A DNA stretch of 64,000 nucleotides from Kamptonema formosum PCC 6407 (GTDB taxonomy: Bacteria > Cyanobacteriota > Cyanobacteriia > Cyanobacteriales > Microcoleaceae), in contig NZ_KB235904.1 in NCBI RefSeq assembly GCF_000332155.1, positions 1,572,590-1,636,589 on the forward strand. The letters are read 5' to 3'. A program made the position numbers and the translations under genes. Positions 53,822 through 62,562 of the stretch are shown here, in pieces (the first letter of the stretch is position 1; each line of letters starts with the position of its first letter). The notes below the pieces were generated by a model. That model was given only the letters and a program-made list of their open reading frames with translations. It had not been told where the DNA came from and ran no database searches.

Positions 53822-55999
53822 ATGATGGAGATGGAATTGCAACGGTTGAGGGAAGAGCAACAACTGATCCTTAACCAAGTAGACAATGCGATCGCACTCT
53901 TTGACTCTTCCCAATGTCTAGTTCTCTTCAACAAGAAACTAGCTAAAACTTGGGGGTTTTCTCCAGAGTGGCTGGCAACAAAACCCTCTTGGGATGTCTT
54001 TTTTGCCGAAATTGTCAACCGAAACTACTGGTCTAGCAAACAGTGGCAGGAGTTCAAACAAGCTTTCCAACAAACTCAATCTGAGAGTGTATCTTTCTAC
54101 TGCGAACAGGCAAATGGCGACTGTTTGGAAATTTACACTACACTGACACCTAACGGCGGACGGCTATTTAACTTTCGAGATGTTACCATCTACCAACGTT
54201 CTCAAGCTAGTTTAAATGCAGAAGTAAGTCGGCTGAGATTTCTCTTAGGTCTTAACGAACGTCTGCAAAACTCTGATAGTGTCAAGGAAATAGGGCAATT
54301 TGCTCTTAGTTACTTAGTGGAGGCAATGAATGCAGCCTTCGGAGATGTAAAAGTAATTAGCGGTGAAAGTCTGACTAGGGAAGCGAGAGTTCTAACCAAC
54401 AAGATTTCTGCTCAATTTATTGCGACTTACGGCGAACCAGCAATAGCCCAAATGCAAGCAATCATCGATCGGGGTATCCCCTATGGTGAAGGGATGCTCT
54501 GGCAAGTAGTGGAAACGGGTAAACCGATATTTGTTGAAGATTATGTTGCTCAACCCAACGCTGTAAAAGCATTTCGCCATCCAGCTATCGGTCAACTGGG
54601 GATATTTCCGATTCCTGCTACTAATGGCCCAATTATCGGGGTTTTAACTTTGGAGTCGCGCAATTTGCAACAACTGCAAGATGCGCCTCAGAAAGATATG
54701 CTGCTGGCGGCTTGTCGTACTTTGGGAGTGGCAATCGAAAGGGCTGAGTCTCAAGAACGACTACGACAAATTAATGAGGAATTAGAGCGTTCTTCGCAGT
54801 TGAAGTCAGAGTTTTTAGCATCAATGTCCCATGAATTACGAACGCCGCTGAATAGCATTTTAGGGTTTTCTGACTTGCTGCTACGGCAAATTTCTGGCCC
54901 GCTGAGCGATCGCCAAGTCAATCATGTGGGTCTGATTGAAAAAAGCGGTCAACATCTATTGCACCTGATCAATGATATTCTCGACCTCTCTAAAATCGAA
55001 GCAGGCAAAGCAGAGCTAGATTTACAGACTGTCTATATGCAGGAAATCTGTACTGACTGTCTAAAAATGATTCATCCTCGCGCTGATAAAAAGCGAATTG
55101 CTTTGTCTTTAGAATTGGATTACCGCCTGACGAAGGTACTGGTCGATGAACGACGGGTGCGGCAGATAATTATCAATTTACTATCGAATGCGATCAAATT
55201 TACCCCGGAGGCGGGTCAAGTTAAACTGAGCGGACGCTTAGCTTACGGCAGCGAGATTGAAGACGATTATCGGCCGGATTGTTCGCCTGTGAATGCGAGT
55301 ACGCCTTACTTATGTTTAGAGGTGAAAGACTCCGGTATTGGCATCCCTTCAGAGCGTTGGCATCTACTATTTCGCCCTTTCCAGCAAGTAGATTCTTCCT
55401 TAACGCGTCGCCATGAGGGCACGGGTTTGGGTCTGGCGCTGACAAAGCGGCTGGCGGAACTGCATGGTGGGACGGTTTCGTTTCAATCTATTTATGGATG
55501 TGGTAGCACTTTCCGGGTTTGGCTGCCTTTGACAGAGATGCGATCGGAGCTTTCTACGCCTAGTTCGGATATTCGATCGCTTTCTGCGGCTATTCCTAAA
55601 TCCGAATCTATTGGTAACAAGCGAGTTTTGGTTGTGGAGGATCAGCTTTTTAACCAAATGCTAATTTCTGAATTGTTAGAGTTGGAGGGGTACAAAGTGG
55701 AGTTGATCGGCGACGGTAAGACGATGCAGCAGGCGATCGCGTCATCTCTGGCAACGCTGGAAACCCTGCCCCATTTGATTTTGATGGATATTCAACTGCC
55801 AGACATTGATGGGTTTGAGTTGATGCACCAACTCAAGACTCACAAGTTATGGCGATCGGTGCCGGTGATTGCGGTGACTGCCTTGGCGATGCCGGGAGAT
55901 CGCGATCGCTGTTTGGCTGCGGGTGCGTCTGCTTATTTAAGTAAGCCTTTGGATCTCAATTCTGCGATCGCAACTATTCAGTCTTTAATCGGTTGTTGA
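53822..55999 (+). CDS. Cytosolic PAS-GAF hybrid histidine kinase
   Basis: 725 residues, no membrane segment. PAS about 12-130 (NAIALFDSSQCLVLFNKKLA), GAF about 148-308 (AVKAFRHPAIGQLGIFPIPA, GVLTLES), HisKA with His337 (ASMSHELRTPLNSILGFS), HATPase ([32 protein letters not shown]), receiver about 600-722 with Asp656 (LILMDIQLPDIDG). A second ATG (53825) lies directly after the first; there is no clear ribosome site because a TTTTTAA repeat forms the leader. The receiver-cyclase gene follows 280 bases downstream, a possible partner. Confidence 0.93.
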   Translation: MMEMELQRLREEQQLILNQVDNAIALFDSSQCLVLFNKKLAKTWGFSPEWLATKPSWDVFFAEIVNRNYWSSKQWQEFKQAFQQTQSESVSFYCEQANGDCLEIYTTLTPNGGRLFNFRDVTIYQRSQASLNAEVSRLRFLLGLNERLQNSDSVKEIGQFALSYLVEAMNAAFGDVKVISGESLTREARVLTNKISAQFIATYGEPAIAQMQAIIDRGIPYGEGMLWQVVETGKPIFVEDYVAQPNAVKAFRHPAIGQLGIFPIPATNGPIIGVLTLESRNLQQLQDAPQKDMLLAACRTLGVAIERAESQERLRQINEELERSSQLKSEFLASMSHELRTPLNSILGFSDLLLRQISGPLSDRQVNHVGLIEKSGQHLLHLINDILDLSKIEAGKAELDLQTVYMQEICTDCLKMIHPRADKKRIALSLELDYRLTKVLVDERRVRQIIINLLSNAIKFTPEAGQVKLSGRLAYGSEIEDDYRPDCSPVNASTPYLCLEVKDSGIGIPSERWHLLFRPFQQVDSSLTRRHEGTGLGLALTKRLAELHGGTVSFQSIYGCGSTFRVWLPLTEMRSELSTPSSDIRSLSAAIPKSESIGNKRVLVVEDQLFNQMLISELLELEGYKVELIGDGKTMQQAIASSLATLETLPHLILMDIQLPDIDGFELMHQLKTHKLWRSVPVIAVTALAMPGDRDRCLAAGASAYLSKPLDLNSAIATIQSLIGC

Positions 56000-56016
56000 A
56001 GGGGAAGAGAGAAGAG

Positions 56017-56046
56017 GGGCTAGGGGCTAGGGGCTAGGGGCTAGGG
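56017..56046. repeat. GGGGCTA STRR
   Basis: Four GGGGCTA units after the kinase stop, followed by a GCCTTGGCATTTGCTATA repeat relative (56098-56115) and a TGCTAAT array (56117-56140). Confidence 0.85.
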
Positions 56047-56211
56047 GAAGAAAAGAACAGAATCAGCGGGCTTCAGCAATGAGCGAGTGTCTTAAAATGC
56101 CTTGGCATTTGCTATAATTGCTAATTGTAATTGCTAATTCATAAGGGTGTAGATTACTTGCTTGATAACTACTATATAAGTTGGGAAAAACTACGTAGAA
56201 TCCAACTATTA

Positions 56212-56259
56212 GTTAACTGTCAATAGTTAACTGTTAACAGTTAACTATTGACAGTTAAC
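56212..56259. repeat. Perfect 48-bp palindrome upstream of the receiver-cyclase gene
   Basis: Two 24-base halves are exact reverse complements (first half starts GTTAACTGTCAATAG). The halves are built from TTAACTG and CAGTTAA heptamers meeting head to head. It ends 20 bases before the ATG at 56280, so it lies in the 5' leader or promoter. Confidence 0.95.
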
Positions 56260-56279
56260 ATACTTTAAACATCAACTCT

Positions 56280-57698
56280 ATGTTAAATAACTTACCCTGC
56301 ATTTTGCTGGTGGATGACGAACCAACTAATCTTATTCTGTTAGAAGAGTTGCTACAATTAAAAGGGTACAACACTAGATCGGCAGCCTGTGGTGCTGAAG
56401 CACTCTCAATTGCACGGGAGTCCAGACCTGACTTAATATTATTAGATGTGATGATGCCAGAAATGGATGGCTTTGAGGTCTGCGAACGTCTACGGCAAGA
56501 TGATAGTTTAAAAACAATACCAGTAATATTTATAACTGCCCTTGATGATGATAGCTCGCGGTTGAAAGGATTAGAAATGATGGCAGATGATTATTTAACT
56601 AAGCCATTTAACAGCCGCTTACTATTGGCAAAAGTCGAAAATGTTTTGCAGTTGAGCCAAATGCGATCGCAAGCGCTTTCCTCGCAAGTGCGGCAACAGG
56701 AAAAGGAACAAACGAAGCGTCAAGTAATAGCAGCTTGGGAAGTTAACGAATATCTCTCAGAAAAGTTTCGCCTATTTGTGCCAGAGCAATTTCTTAAACG
56801 AATTGCGCCGCAAGGAGTAGAATCAATTCAGTTGGGGAACGTTACAGAAGAAGAAATTACAATTTTATTTTGCGATATTCGGGGATTTACTGCGATCGCA
56901 GAATCCCAAGCTGCTCGCGAAACTTTTGAATGGCTAAATGGTTTTTTTACCCAGATGGGTGCTTGCATCGCCTCCCACCGGGGTTTTATTGATAAATATC
57001 TTGGTGATGCGATTATGGCTGTATTTGATAAACCAGGTTTTCACGCTCAAGATGCGATCGCTGCTGCTACTAGGATGCTACAAACCTTACAGGAATTTAA
57101 TGTTAATCGCCACCAATATAACCTAAAAGCTCCTGTCAAAATCGGTATCGGCATTAACACTGGTATTGGCATGATTGGCACTTTAGGGTATGACGGCAGA
57201 ATGGATTCTACTGTCATTGGCGATGTAGTAAATACTGCTTCTCGCTTAGAAGGTTTAACCAAGATTTATGGTTGTCCCATCATTGTAAGTGAAACTGCGA
57301 TCGCCCATGCTAGAAGAGCGGGGGAGCTCTTGAGCGGGGGAGCAGGGGAGCAGGGGGAGAATTACCAATTACCAATTACCAATTACCAATTACCAGTTAC
57401 CAATTACCAATTACCAATTACCAATTACCACTATCGATGGATTGATAAAACAATGCCTCGCGGGAAACAACAGGTTATTCATATTTACGAAGTCTGGACA
57501 AACATAGATGTCACAGCTCACGGGAAGCTGCTTACTCAGCCACTATTTGAGAAAGCAATTCAAGCATGGCGAATAGGTAAATTAGTAGCAGCTTTGGGAT
57601 ATTTTCAACAAGTTGTTGCACAAAATCCGGGAGATACTGTTGCTACTCTCTATATCGAACGCTGTCAGGAGCAACTGAGTTTGAATCAAAGGGGGTAA
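56280..57698 (+). CDS. Response-regulator adenylate cyclase (REC-class III)
   Basis: 472 residues. Receiver with Asp56 (ILLDVMMPEMDG), linker coiled coil (about 125-155), class III cyclase domain about 185-345. Metal residues Asp199 (LFCDIRGFT) and Asp243 (KYLGDAIMAVF), base-selecting Lys239 and Asp309, transition-state Asn318/Arg322 (VVNTASRLEG) favour ATP to cAMP. A repeat insert at about 347-385 (GGAGEQG, then NYQLPITNYQLPVTNYQ) interrupts the region after the cyclase core. The C-terminal ~80 residues are a TPR-like helical tail (FEKAIQAWRIGKLVAALGYF). A perfect palindrome precedes the start. Confidence 0.93.
   Translation: MLNNLPCILLVDDEPTNLILLEELLQLKGYNTRSAACGAEALSIARESRPDLILLDVMMPEMDGFEVCERLRQDDSLKTIPVIFITALDDDSSRLKGLEMMADDYLTKPFNSRLLLAKVENVLQLSQMRSQALSSQVRQQEKEQTKRQVIAAWEVNEYLSEKFRLFVPEQFLKRIAPQGVESIQLGNVTEEEITILFCDIRGFTAIAESQAARETFEWLNGFFTQMGACIASHRGFIDKYLGDAIMAVFDKPGFHAQDAIAAATRMLQTLQEFNVNRHQYNLKAPVKIGIGINTGIGMIGTLGYDGRMDSTVIGDVVNTASRLEGLTKIYGCPIIVSETAIAHARRAGELLSGGAGEQGENYQLPITNYQLPVTNYQLPITNYHYRWIDKTMPRGKQQVIHIYEVWTNIDVTAHGKLLTQPLFEKAIQAWRIGKLVAALGYFQQVVAQNPGDTVATLYIERCQEQLSLNQRG
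57319..57431. repeat. In-frame GGGGAGCAG and CCAATTA STRRs, back to back
   Basis: A GGGGAGCAG/GGGGGAGCT block (57319-57357) passes directly into about ten TTACCAA units (57359-57431). Both are read in frame in the cyclase gene. Confidence 0.92.
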
Positions 57699-57774
57699 TA
57701 GCTTCCTGATTTTTACTTCTGATTATTGCTGTATTTCTACTATAATTAAAACAGAACTGAGCGGAGTTAAAGCT

Positions 57775-58335
57775 ATGTCTACTACAGAAAAAGTCCGTTG
57801 GACAAGCGCCGATCTAGAATTTTTACCTGATAATGGCAACCGTTATGAGATCGTCGAAGGAGAATTAGTCGTGACAAGAGTACCCCACTGGAAACATCAA
57901 AGAGCTAGTAATAATGTTTGTGTAGAATTAACAAATTGGTCAAGACAAACGGGTTTAGGTGAGGCTGTCCAGGCCCCAGGTATTATCTTCACGGATGGTG
58001 ATAATGTTATCCCTGATGTGGTTTGGGTAAGTAATGAACGTTTACCAGAAATATTAGATGAATCTGGACATTTGCGAGGGGCACCGGAGTTGGTAGTAGA
58101 GGTGATGTCTCCGGGTGAGGAAAATGAAAAGCGCGAGCGGCAATCTAAGTTAAAATTATATTCAGTTCAAGGTGTGCGGGAATATTGGATTTTTGATAGA
58201 ATCCAGCAGAAAGTTGAGGTTTATCGGCGGGAAAATGGGGTTTTGAAGTTAGCGATGACTTTGTTTAAAGAAGATAATTTAACCAGTCCTTTGTTACCAG
58301 GTTTTAGCGTGTCGGTGGCGGTATTGTTTGCGTAG
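57775..58335 (+). CDS. Uma2-family (DUF820) restriction-endonuclease-like protein
   Basis: 186 residues. The PD-(D/E)xK fold signatures of the Uma2 family are present: YEIVEGELVVTRVPHWKHQ at the N-terminus, VIPDVVWVSNERLP (catalytic Asp), APELVVEVMSPGEENEKRER (Glu then Lys) and VREYWIFDRIQQKVEVYRR. These proteins are greatly expanded in cyanobacteria; the biological role is unknown. Complete and apparently intact. Confidence 0.92.
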   Translation: MSTTEKVRWTSADLEFLPDNGNRYEIVEGELVVTRVPHWKHQRASNNVCVELTNWSRQTGLGEAVQAPGIIFTDGDNVIPDVVWVSNERLPEILDESGHLRGAPELVVEVMSPGEENEKRERQSKLKLYSVQGVREYWIFDRIQQKVEVYRRENGVLKLAMTLFKEDNLTSPLLPGFSVSVAVLFA

Positions 58336-58431
58336 AGATGTGGAAGCATCAAATTTTGTAGGCTAAAGCATTCGGGTAGATAATAATTTATCGGTTGTAG
58401 CCTTCATACTTGCTGACCGAATGCTTCGCCC

Positions 58432-58662
58432 CTAATCAGCAGTTTTCTTTCGGGTTTTCTCATCGACTATCCGCTTGAATAATTCAAATTGTTCTTGTTC
58501 TTCTTCTTTGTTCTTTGGCGGGTGAAATATAATCGCTTCTGAGTCGTGTTTACGGCGACTAACTAGCACGCGCAAAGCTTCAAGATCGTCATCGCCGCCG
58601 CGATGTGCAAGTGCATAAGCTTTCAGTTCAGCATTAGTCATTGCTTCAAAGTTCGGTTTCAT
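58432..58662 (-). CDS. DUF6887-like small protein
   Basis: 76 residues from ATG 58662 (MKPNFEAMTNAELKAYALAH); the frame could extend 4 residues upstream. The KPNFxxMTxAELxAYxLAHRxD pattern is the DUF6887 family as I recall it; the C-terminus is charged with a Lys-rich tail. Its ATG overlaps the TGA of the upstream DUF6888-like frame in an ATGA, so translation would be coupled. These two families usually occur as a pair in cyanobacteria; a toxin-antitoxin-like role is speculation. Confidence 0.75.
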   Translation of the reverse strand: MKPNFEAMTNAELKAYALAHRGGDDDLEALRVLVSRRKHDSEAIIFHPPKNKEEEQEQFELFKRIVDEKTRKKTAD

Positions 58663-58835
58663 AGAAAATACCAAAGTCCACTAGGGGGTACAATTATTTG
58701 CAATTCATCGCCTGCGAAAATATAGACATCTCCTGTTTGGTAATCGAAACGGAATAGTTGAATATCTTTAAAGCCGTTGGATAACCACTGACAGAGGCGG
58801 AGACAGATTTGGGCTTGTTCGTTAGTTGGGTTAAT
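58659..58835 (-). CDS. DUF6888-like small protein lacking a standard start codon
   Basis: The frame encodes NPTNEQAQICLRLCQWLSNG, RFDYQTGDVYIFAGDELQII and ends PPSGLWYFL, a full-length DUF6888-like domain. The position where the family normally has Met (just before PTN) is an ATT codon (58833-58835), and there is no ATG, GTG or TTG between the preceding in-frame stop and the domain. Either ATT is used as the start or the gene has lost it. It ends in the ATGA overlap with the DUF6887 gene. Confidence 0.6.
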   Translation of the reverse strand: MNPTNEQAQICLRLCQWLSNGFKDIQLFRFDYQTGDVYIFAGDELQIIVPPSGLWYFL

Positions 58836-58950
58836 GGTTGTTTCCTCAATTTTGACATAAAGATTAAAATACTACAAAAGCGGTATCCTTCAATTGTGGC
58901 ATAAATTATGATAAGATGGACTCGGTGCTATTCCCTACCCCCTCACCATC

Positions 58951-61900
58951 ATGGATGAAACTCGCGCCCAAGCTTACCTCAATCTGATTCAACAACTCCT
59001 CAGTTGCCCCAACGGTGAGGAACCGCAGATTTTACAGGATAACTCGCAATTACTCGATGCTGAATTTCTGCAAGTGTGCGAGGTAATAGCAGATAACTTG
59101 GCAGCAGAAGGCCAGGAAAATGCAGCGGATTTTTTACGCAATCTGGCGAGTCAACTAGGGCAATTCTTGGGGATGAATGATGAGGAAGATAGCGATAATT
59201 CTGAAGTGGAAAATCCGCGAGAGTATTTAGAGTTTATCGCAGAATTATTGCAAGCAGAACAAGATAGCAATAGCGACGTTAAAGTAATTTACCCCATTCT
59301 CCGACAACGGCAACATCTCCTGAATGCCCGTTTTGCCCAGACTTTACAGCAAGTGGCAGAGAATTTCATTGCTGATGAAGATTCAGAAACAATTGCGTCA
59401 ATTGTCGCCATCATTGAAAATTTGAGTATTCATATTTATCAATTTCCCCTGGGGAATAGAGCGAATAATATTGACATAGCTATAGCAGGTTATCAAATCG
59501 TTTTAAGTCATCGCCAACCAGGAAGCGAAAAATGGGCGCAGACTCAAAATAATCTGGCAGTTGCCTACAGAAACAAAATCACGGGCAACCGAGCCGAGAA
59601 TATAGATACTGCGATCGCTTGTTACAAAAAGGCATTAGCAGTTTACACCCGTGAGGATTTTCCCGAAGATTGGGCAACGACTCAAAATAATCTGGCGGCT
59701 GCCTACAGTAACAAAATCACGGGCAACCGAGCCGAGAATATTGATACTGCGATCGCTTGTTACGAAAAGGCATTAGAAGTTCGCACCCGTGAGGATTTTC
59801 CCCAAGATTGGGCAACGACTCAAAATAATCTGGCAACTGCCTACAGTGACAAAATCACGGGCAACCGAGCCGAGAATATAGATACTGCGATCGCTTGTTA
59901 CAAAAAGGCTTTAGCAGTTTACACCCGTGAGGATTTTCCCGAATATTGGGCAACGACTCAAAATAATCTGGCAACTGCCTACAGTGACAAAATCACGGGC
60001 AACCGAGCCGAGAATATAGATACTGCGATCGCTTGTTACAAAAAGGCATTAGCAGTTTACACCCGTGAGGATTTTCCCCAAGATTGGGCAATGACTCAAA
60101 ATAATCTGGCAATTGCCTACTACAGCAAAATCACGGGCAACCGAGCCGAGAATATTGATACTGCGATCGCTTGTTACGAAAAGGCATTAGAAGTTCGCAC
60201 CCGTGAGGATTTTCCCGAATATTGGGCAACGACTCAAAATAATCTGGCAGTTGCCTACAGTGACAAAATCACGGGCAACCGAGCCGAGAATATAGATACT
60301 GCGATCGCTTGTTACAAAAAGGCATTAGCAGTTTACACCCGTGAGGATTTTCCCCAAGATTGGGCAATGACTCAAAATAATCTGGCAATTGCCTACAGTG
60401 ACAAAATCACGGGCAACCGAGCCGAGAATATAGATACTGCGATCGCTTGTTATCACAATGCTTTAACTATCAGAACTCGTGAAGCTTTCCCGCAAAATTA
60501 TACAGAAACTTTATTTAATTTAGGTAATCTTTACCGCAGTAACCAGCAATGGCAACTCGCTTATGATACCTACGCCCCCGCGATTGAAACCGTAGAAATT
60601 TTACGGGGTGAGATTCAATCAATTCAATCGGGAGATGAAATCAAACAGAAATTAGCTGAAGAATGGAATCAACTCTATTTGGGCATGGTAGAAGCTTGCA
60701 TCCAACTACAACGCTACACCGAAGCTGTGGAATTTGCCGAACGTTCCAAGGGACAAAACTTAATCGAGTTGCTATCAGTAAAAGATTTGTATCCCAAAGG
60801 AGAAATCCCCGCCGCAGTGCGCCAAGAATTGCAACAGTTAAGACTGAGAATTGCTGAGGAAAATCAACGCCTAAAACAAGCTGAGGAAAAAAACTATGAC
60901 TTCATCAACCAACTCCGCCAAGATTTAGCGGCAAAATATCCCTATACACCTCTCAAATTTGGGGAAATCAAGCAGTTAGCCGATGAAAAAACAGCTATTG
61001 TTGAATGGTACATTTTAGGCAGTAGCTTTTGTGTCTTCATTATCACTAATGACAACCCCCAACCACAGATTTTATCATTTCCTGAGTCGGATTTAGATAA
61101 ATTAATTGATTGGACTAGGGAATATTTAGGAGATTACTATCGTAACCGCGAACAATGGCAAAATAGCCTAGAAACCAAACTCGCAAACCTAGCCCAAATT
61201 CTCCACATTGATGAAATTGTCAATGCCATTCCCCAAACCTGCGATCAATTAATCCTAATTCCCCACCGCTACCTGCACCTCTTCCCTATCCACGCCTTAC
61301 CTGTTAGTAAGGAAACTTGGCAACGCTTTCACCTCAATAACCAAAACTGTCCTCTAAATCCTTATTTCATTGACTGTTTCGATGACGGAGTTCGGTATGC
61401 CGCCAGTTGTCAATTACTCCACAAAGTCCAACAACAACCACCGCGACTATTCGATAGTTTATTCGCCATCAAAACCCCCACAAAAGATTTGTATGAGGGT
61501 AATGGAGATTATGGAGTTGTTAATGCAATCAAACAACAATTTGAAGCGCCGATAGTTTTCAAGAAAAAAGAGGCTAAAATATCGGCTTTACTAAGCCTCG
61601 ATCTCTCAGGGAAAACAGAGGCAAATCCCCAACTCGAAACAACCAACAGTTTATTTTTCTACTGTCATGGTTTCTTCGATCCTAACTCACCCTTAAATTC
61701 AGGCTTACAGTTAGCCGATGGCAACCTCACCCTCGCCGATATTATCGCTCACTTTGACCTAAAAAATTGCCGACTTGTCACCATGTCCGCCTGCGAAACA
61801 AGTTTTACCGACTTCAACAGTAATAGTGACGAATACATCGGTTTACCCAGTGGTTTCATGTTAGCAGGAAGCCATAATATTATCGGTAGTTTATGGACAG

Positions 61901-62181
61901 TAAGCGCCTTTGCTACTTCCCTACTGATGACCAAATTCTACGAAGAACTTAAACAATCTAATAACATCGCTCTTGCCCTCAATCAGTCGCAAAAGTGGCT
62001 CCGAGATGTTACAATCAAAGGACTACTAGATTGGCTCCCCAACTCTAAACTAGAGGATGTCTGGCAAGAAGAGCTAGAAACGACCCTCAAAAAATGGGAA
62101 AAAGAGCTAGGTGCTGATTCTCAACCCTTCAATTCACCTTGTTATTGGGCAGCTTTCTGTGCTATCGGCAAAGGAGTTTAA
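58951..62181 (+). CDS. TPR-CHAT protein heading a four-gene operon
   Basis: 1,076 residues. N-terminal helical domains (1-175), seven TPR-like units of exactly 46 residues (about 200-525: AENIDTAIACYKKALAVYTR then EDFPEDWATTQNNLA) and a CHAT peptidase domain (about 745-1076). The caspase-like dyad is His906 (FFYCHGFFDPNS) and Cys948 (TMSACETSFTD); both look intact. The end (CYWAAFCAIG) is typical for CHAT. CHAT-TPR proteins act as proteases in conflict or programmed-death systems, for example the type III-E CRISPR peptidase (family knowledge). The stop is 2 bases before the next start. Unlike the first CHAT protein (17999), the CHG and ACET motifs are canonical. Confidence 0.92.
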   Translation: MDETRAQAYLNLIQQLLSCPNGEEPQILQDNSQLLDAEFLQVCEVIADNLAAEGQENAADFLRNLASQLGQFLGMNDEEDSDNSEVENPREYLEFIAELLQAEQDSNSDVKVIYPILRQRQHLLNARFAQTLQQVAENFIADEDSETIASIVAIIENLSIHIYQFPLGNRANNIDIAIAGYQIVLSHRQPGSEKWAQTQNNLAVAYRNKITGNRAENIDTAIACYKKALAVYTREDFPEDWATTQNNLAAAYSNKITGNRAENIDTAIACYEKALEVRTREDFPQDWATTQNNLATAYSDKITGNRAENIDTAIACYKKALAVYTREDFPEYWATTQNNLATAYSDKITGNRAENIDTAIACYKKALAVYTREDFPQDWAMTQNNLAIAYYSKITGNRAENIDTAIACYEKALEVRTREDFPEYWATTQNNLAVAYSDKITGNRAENIDTAIACYKKALAVYTREDFPQDWAMTQNNLAIAYSDKITGNRAENIDTAIACYHNALTIRTREAFPQNYTETLFNLGNLYRSNQQWQLAYDTYAPAIETVEILRGEIQSIQSGDEIKQKLAEEWNQLYLGMVEACIQLQRYTEAVEFAERSKGQNLIELLSVKDLYPKGEIPAAVRQELQQLRLRIAEENQRLKQAEEKNYDFINQLRQDLAAKYPYTPLKFGEIKQLADEKTAIVEWYILGSSFCVFIITNDNPQPQILSFPESDLDKLIDWTREYLGDYYRNREQWQNSLETKLANLAQILHIDEIVNAIPQTCDQLILIPHRYLHLFPIHALPVSKETWQRFHLNNQNCPLNPYFIDCFDDGVRYAASCQLLHKVQQQPPRLFDSLFAIKTPTKDLYEGNGDYGVVNAIKQQFEAPIVFKKKEAKISALLSLDLSGKTEANPQLETTNSLFFYCHGFFDPNSPLNSGLQLADGNLTLADIIAHFDLKNCRLVTMSACETSFTDFNSNSDEYIGLPSGFMLAGSHNIIGSLWTVSAFATSLLMTKFYEELKQSNNIALALNQSQKWLRDVTIKGLLDWLPNSKLEDVWQEELETTLKKWEKELGADSQPFNSPCYWAAFCAIGKGV
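59591..60556. repeat. Seven 138-bp tandem repeats coding the TPR array
   Basis: The anchor GAGCCGAGAATAT occurs at 59591, 59729, 59867, 60005, 60143, 60281 and 60419, always 138 bp apart. Neighbouring units are near-identical at the DNA level, including silent positions and a HIP1 octamer (GCGATCGC) in every unit. Variation is confined to a few codons (KKALAVYT or EKALEVRT, and one YYSK for YSDK). Confidence 0.95.
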
Positions 62182-62183
62182 TC

Positions 62184-62546
62184 ATGGTTTATCAAAAAAG
62201 AGTTAATTGTTTTATCGAAGTTCTAAAAAACCAAAGCGATCTTTTTACTGAAAAAGACCGGATTGAATTGGCAGAAATAATCAATCAAATACCAGAAGAT
62301 GATGATGAAACAATTTGGCAAGCAATTTCCCATTGGCTCCAATTGCATCCTAATGTTAAAGAAGCCCACAACATCAACTTAAAAAATACAGAATCCTCCC
62401 CCCTCCCAGACAAACATCTCGGTCCAGGTGGTTCCAAACCCGAAAAAAGTCCAGATAAACCCACTGGAGAGCCTACGGTTCTGCAAAAATTGAAAAACGA
62501 AATTAATCCACACAACCCCCTCGATCCACCCAAACAATCACCCTAA
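62184..62546 (+). CDS. CHAT-operon protein 2, 120 aa, Pro-rich tail
   Basis: Starts at ATG 62184 with AAAGGAG 9 bases upstream, 2 bases after the CHAT stop. The N-terminal ~75 residues are a helical domain (CFIEVLKNQSDLF, DRIELAEIINQIPEDDDETI, WLQLHPNVKEA); the C-terminal ~45 residues are Pro/Lys/Gly-rich and probably disordered. No family recognised. Tight spacing says it works with the CHAT peptidase, perhaps as a regulator, adaptor or cleavage substrate (inference). Confidence 0.75.
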   Translation: MVYQKRVNCFIEVLKNQSDLFTEKDRIELAEIINQIPEDDDETIWQAISHWLQLHPNVKEAHNINLKNTESSPLPDKHLGPGGSKPEKSPDKPTGEPTVLQKLKNEINPHNPLDPPKQSP

Positions 62547-62562
62547 TTTCCCTTTTTAACTA

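Noticed and set aside
56212-56259. Palindrome considered as a Rho-independent terminator of the upstream kinase
   Set aside because: It is AT-rich without a GC stem or T-run and lies over 200 bases past the stop, next to the following start codon.
59591-60556. Regular repeat array that might be taken for CRISPR
   Set aside because: Units are 138 bp, contiguous without spacers, and code in frame for TPR units.
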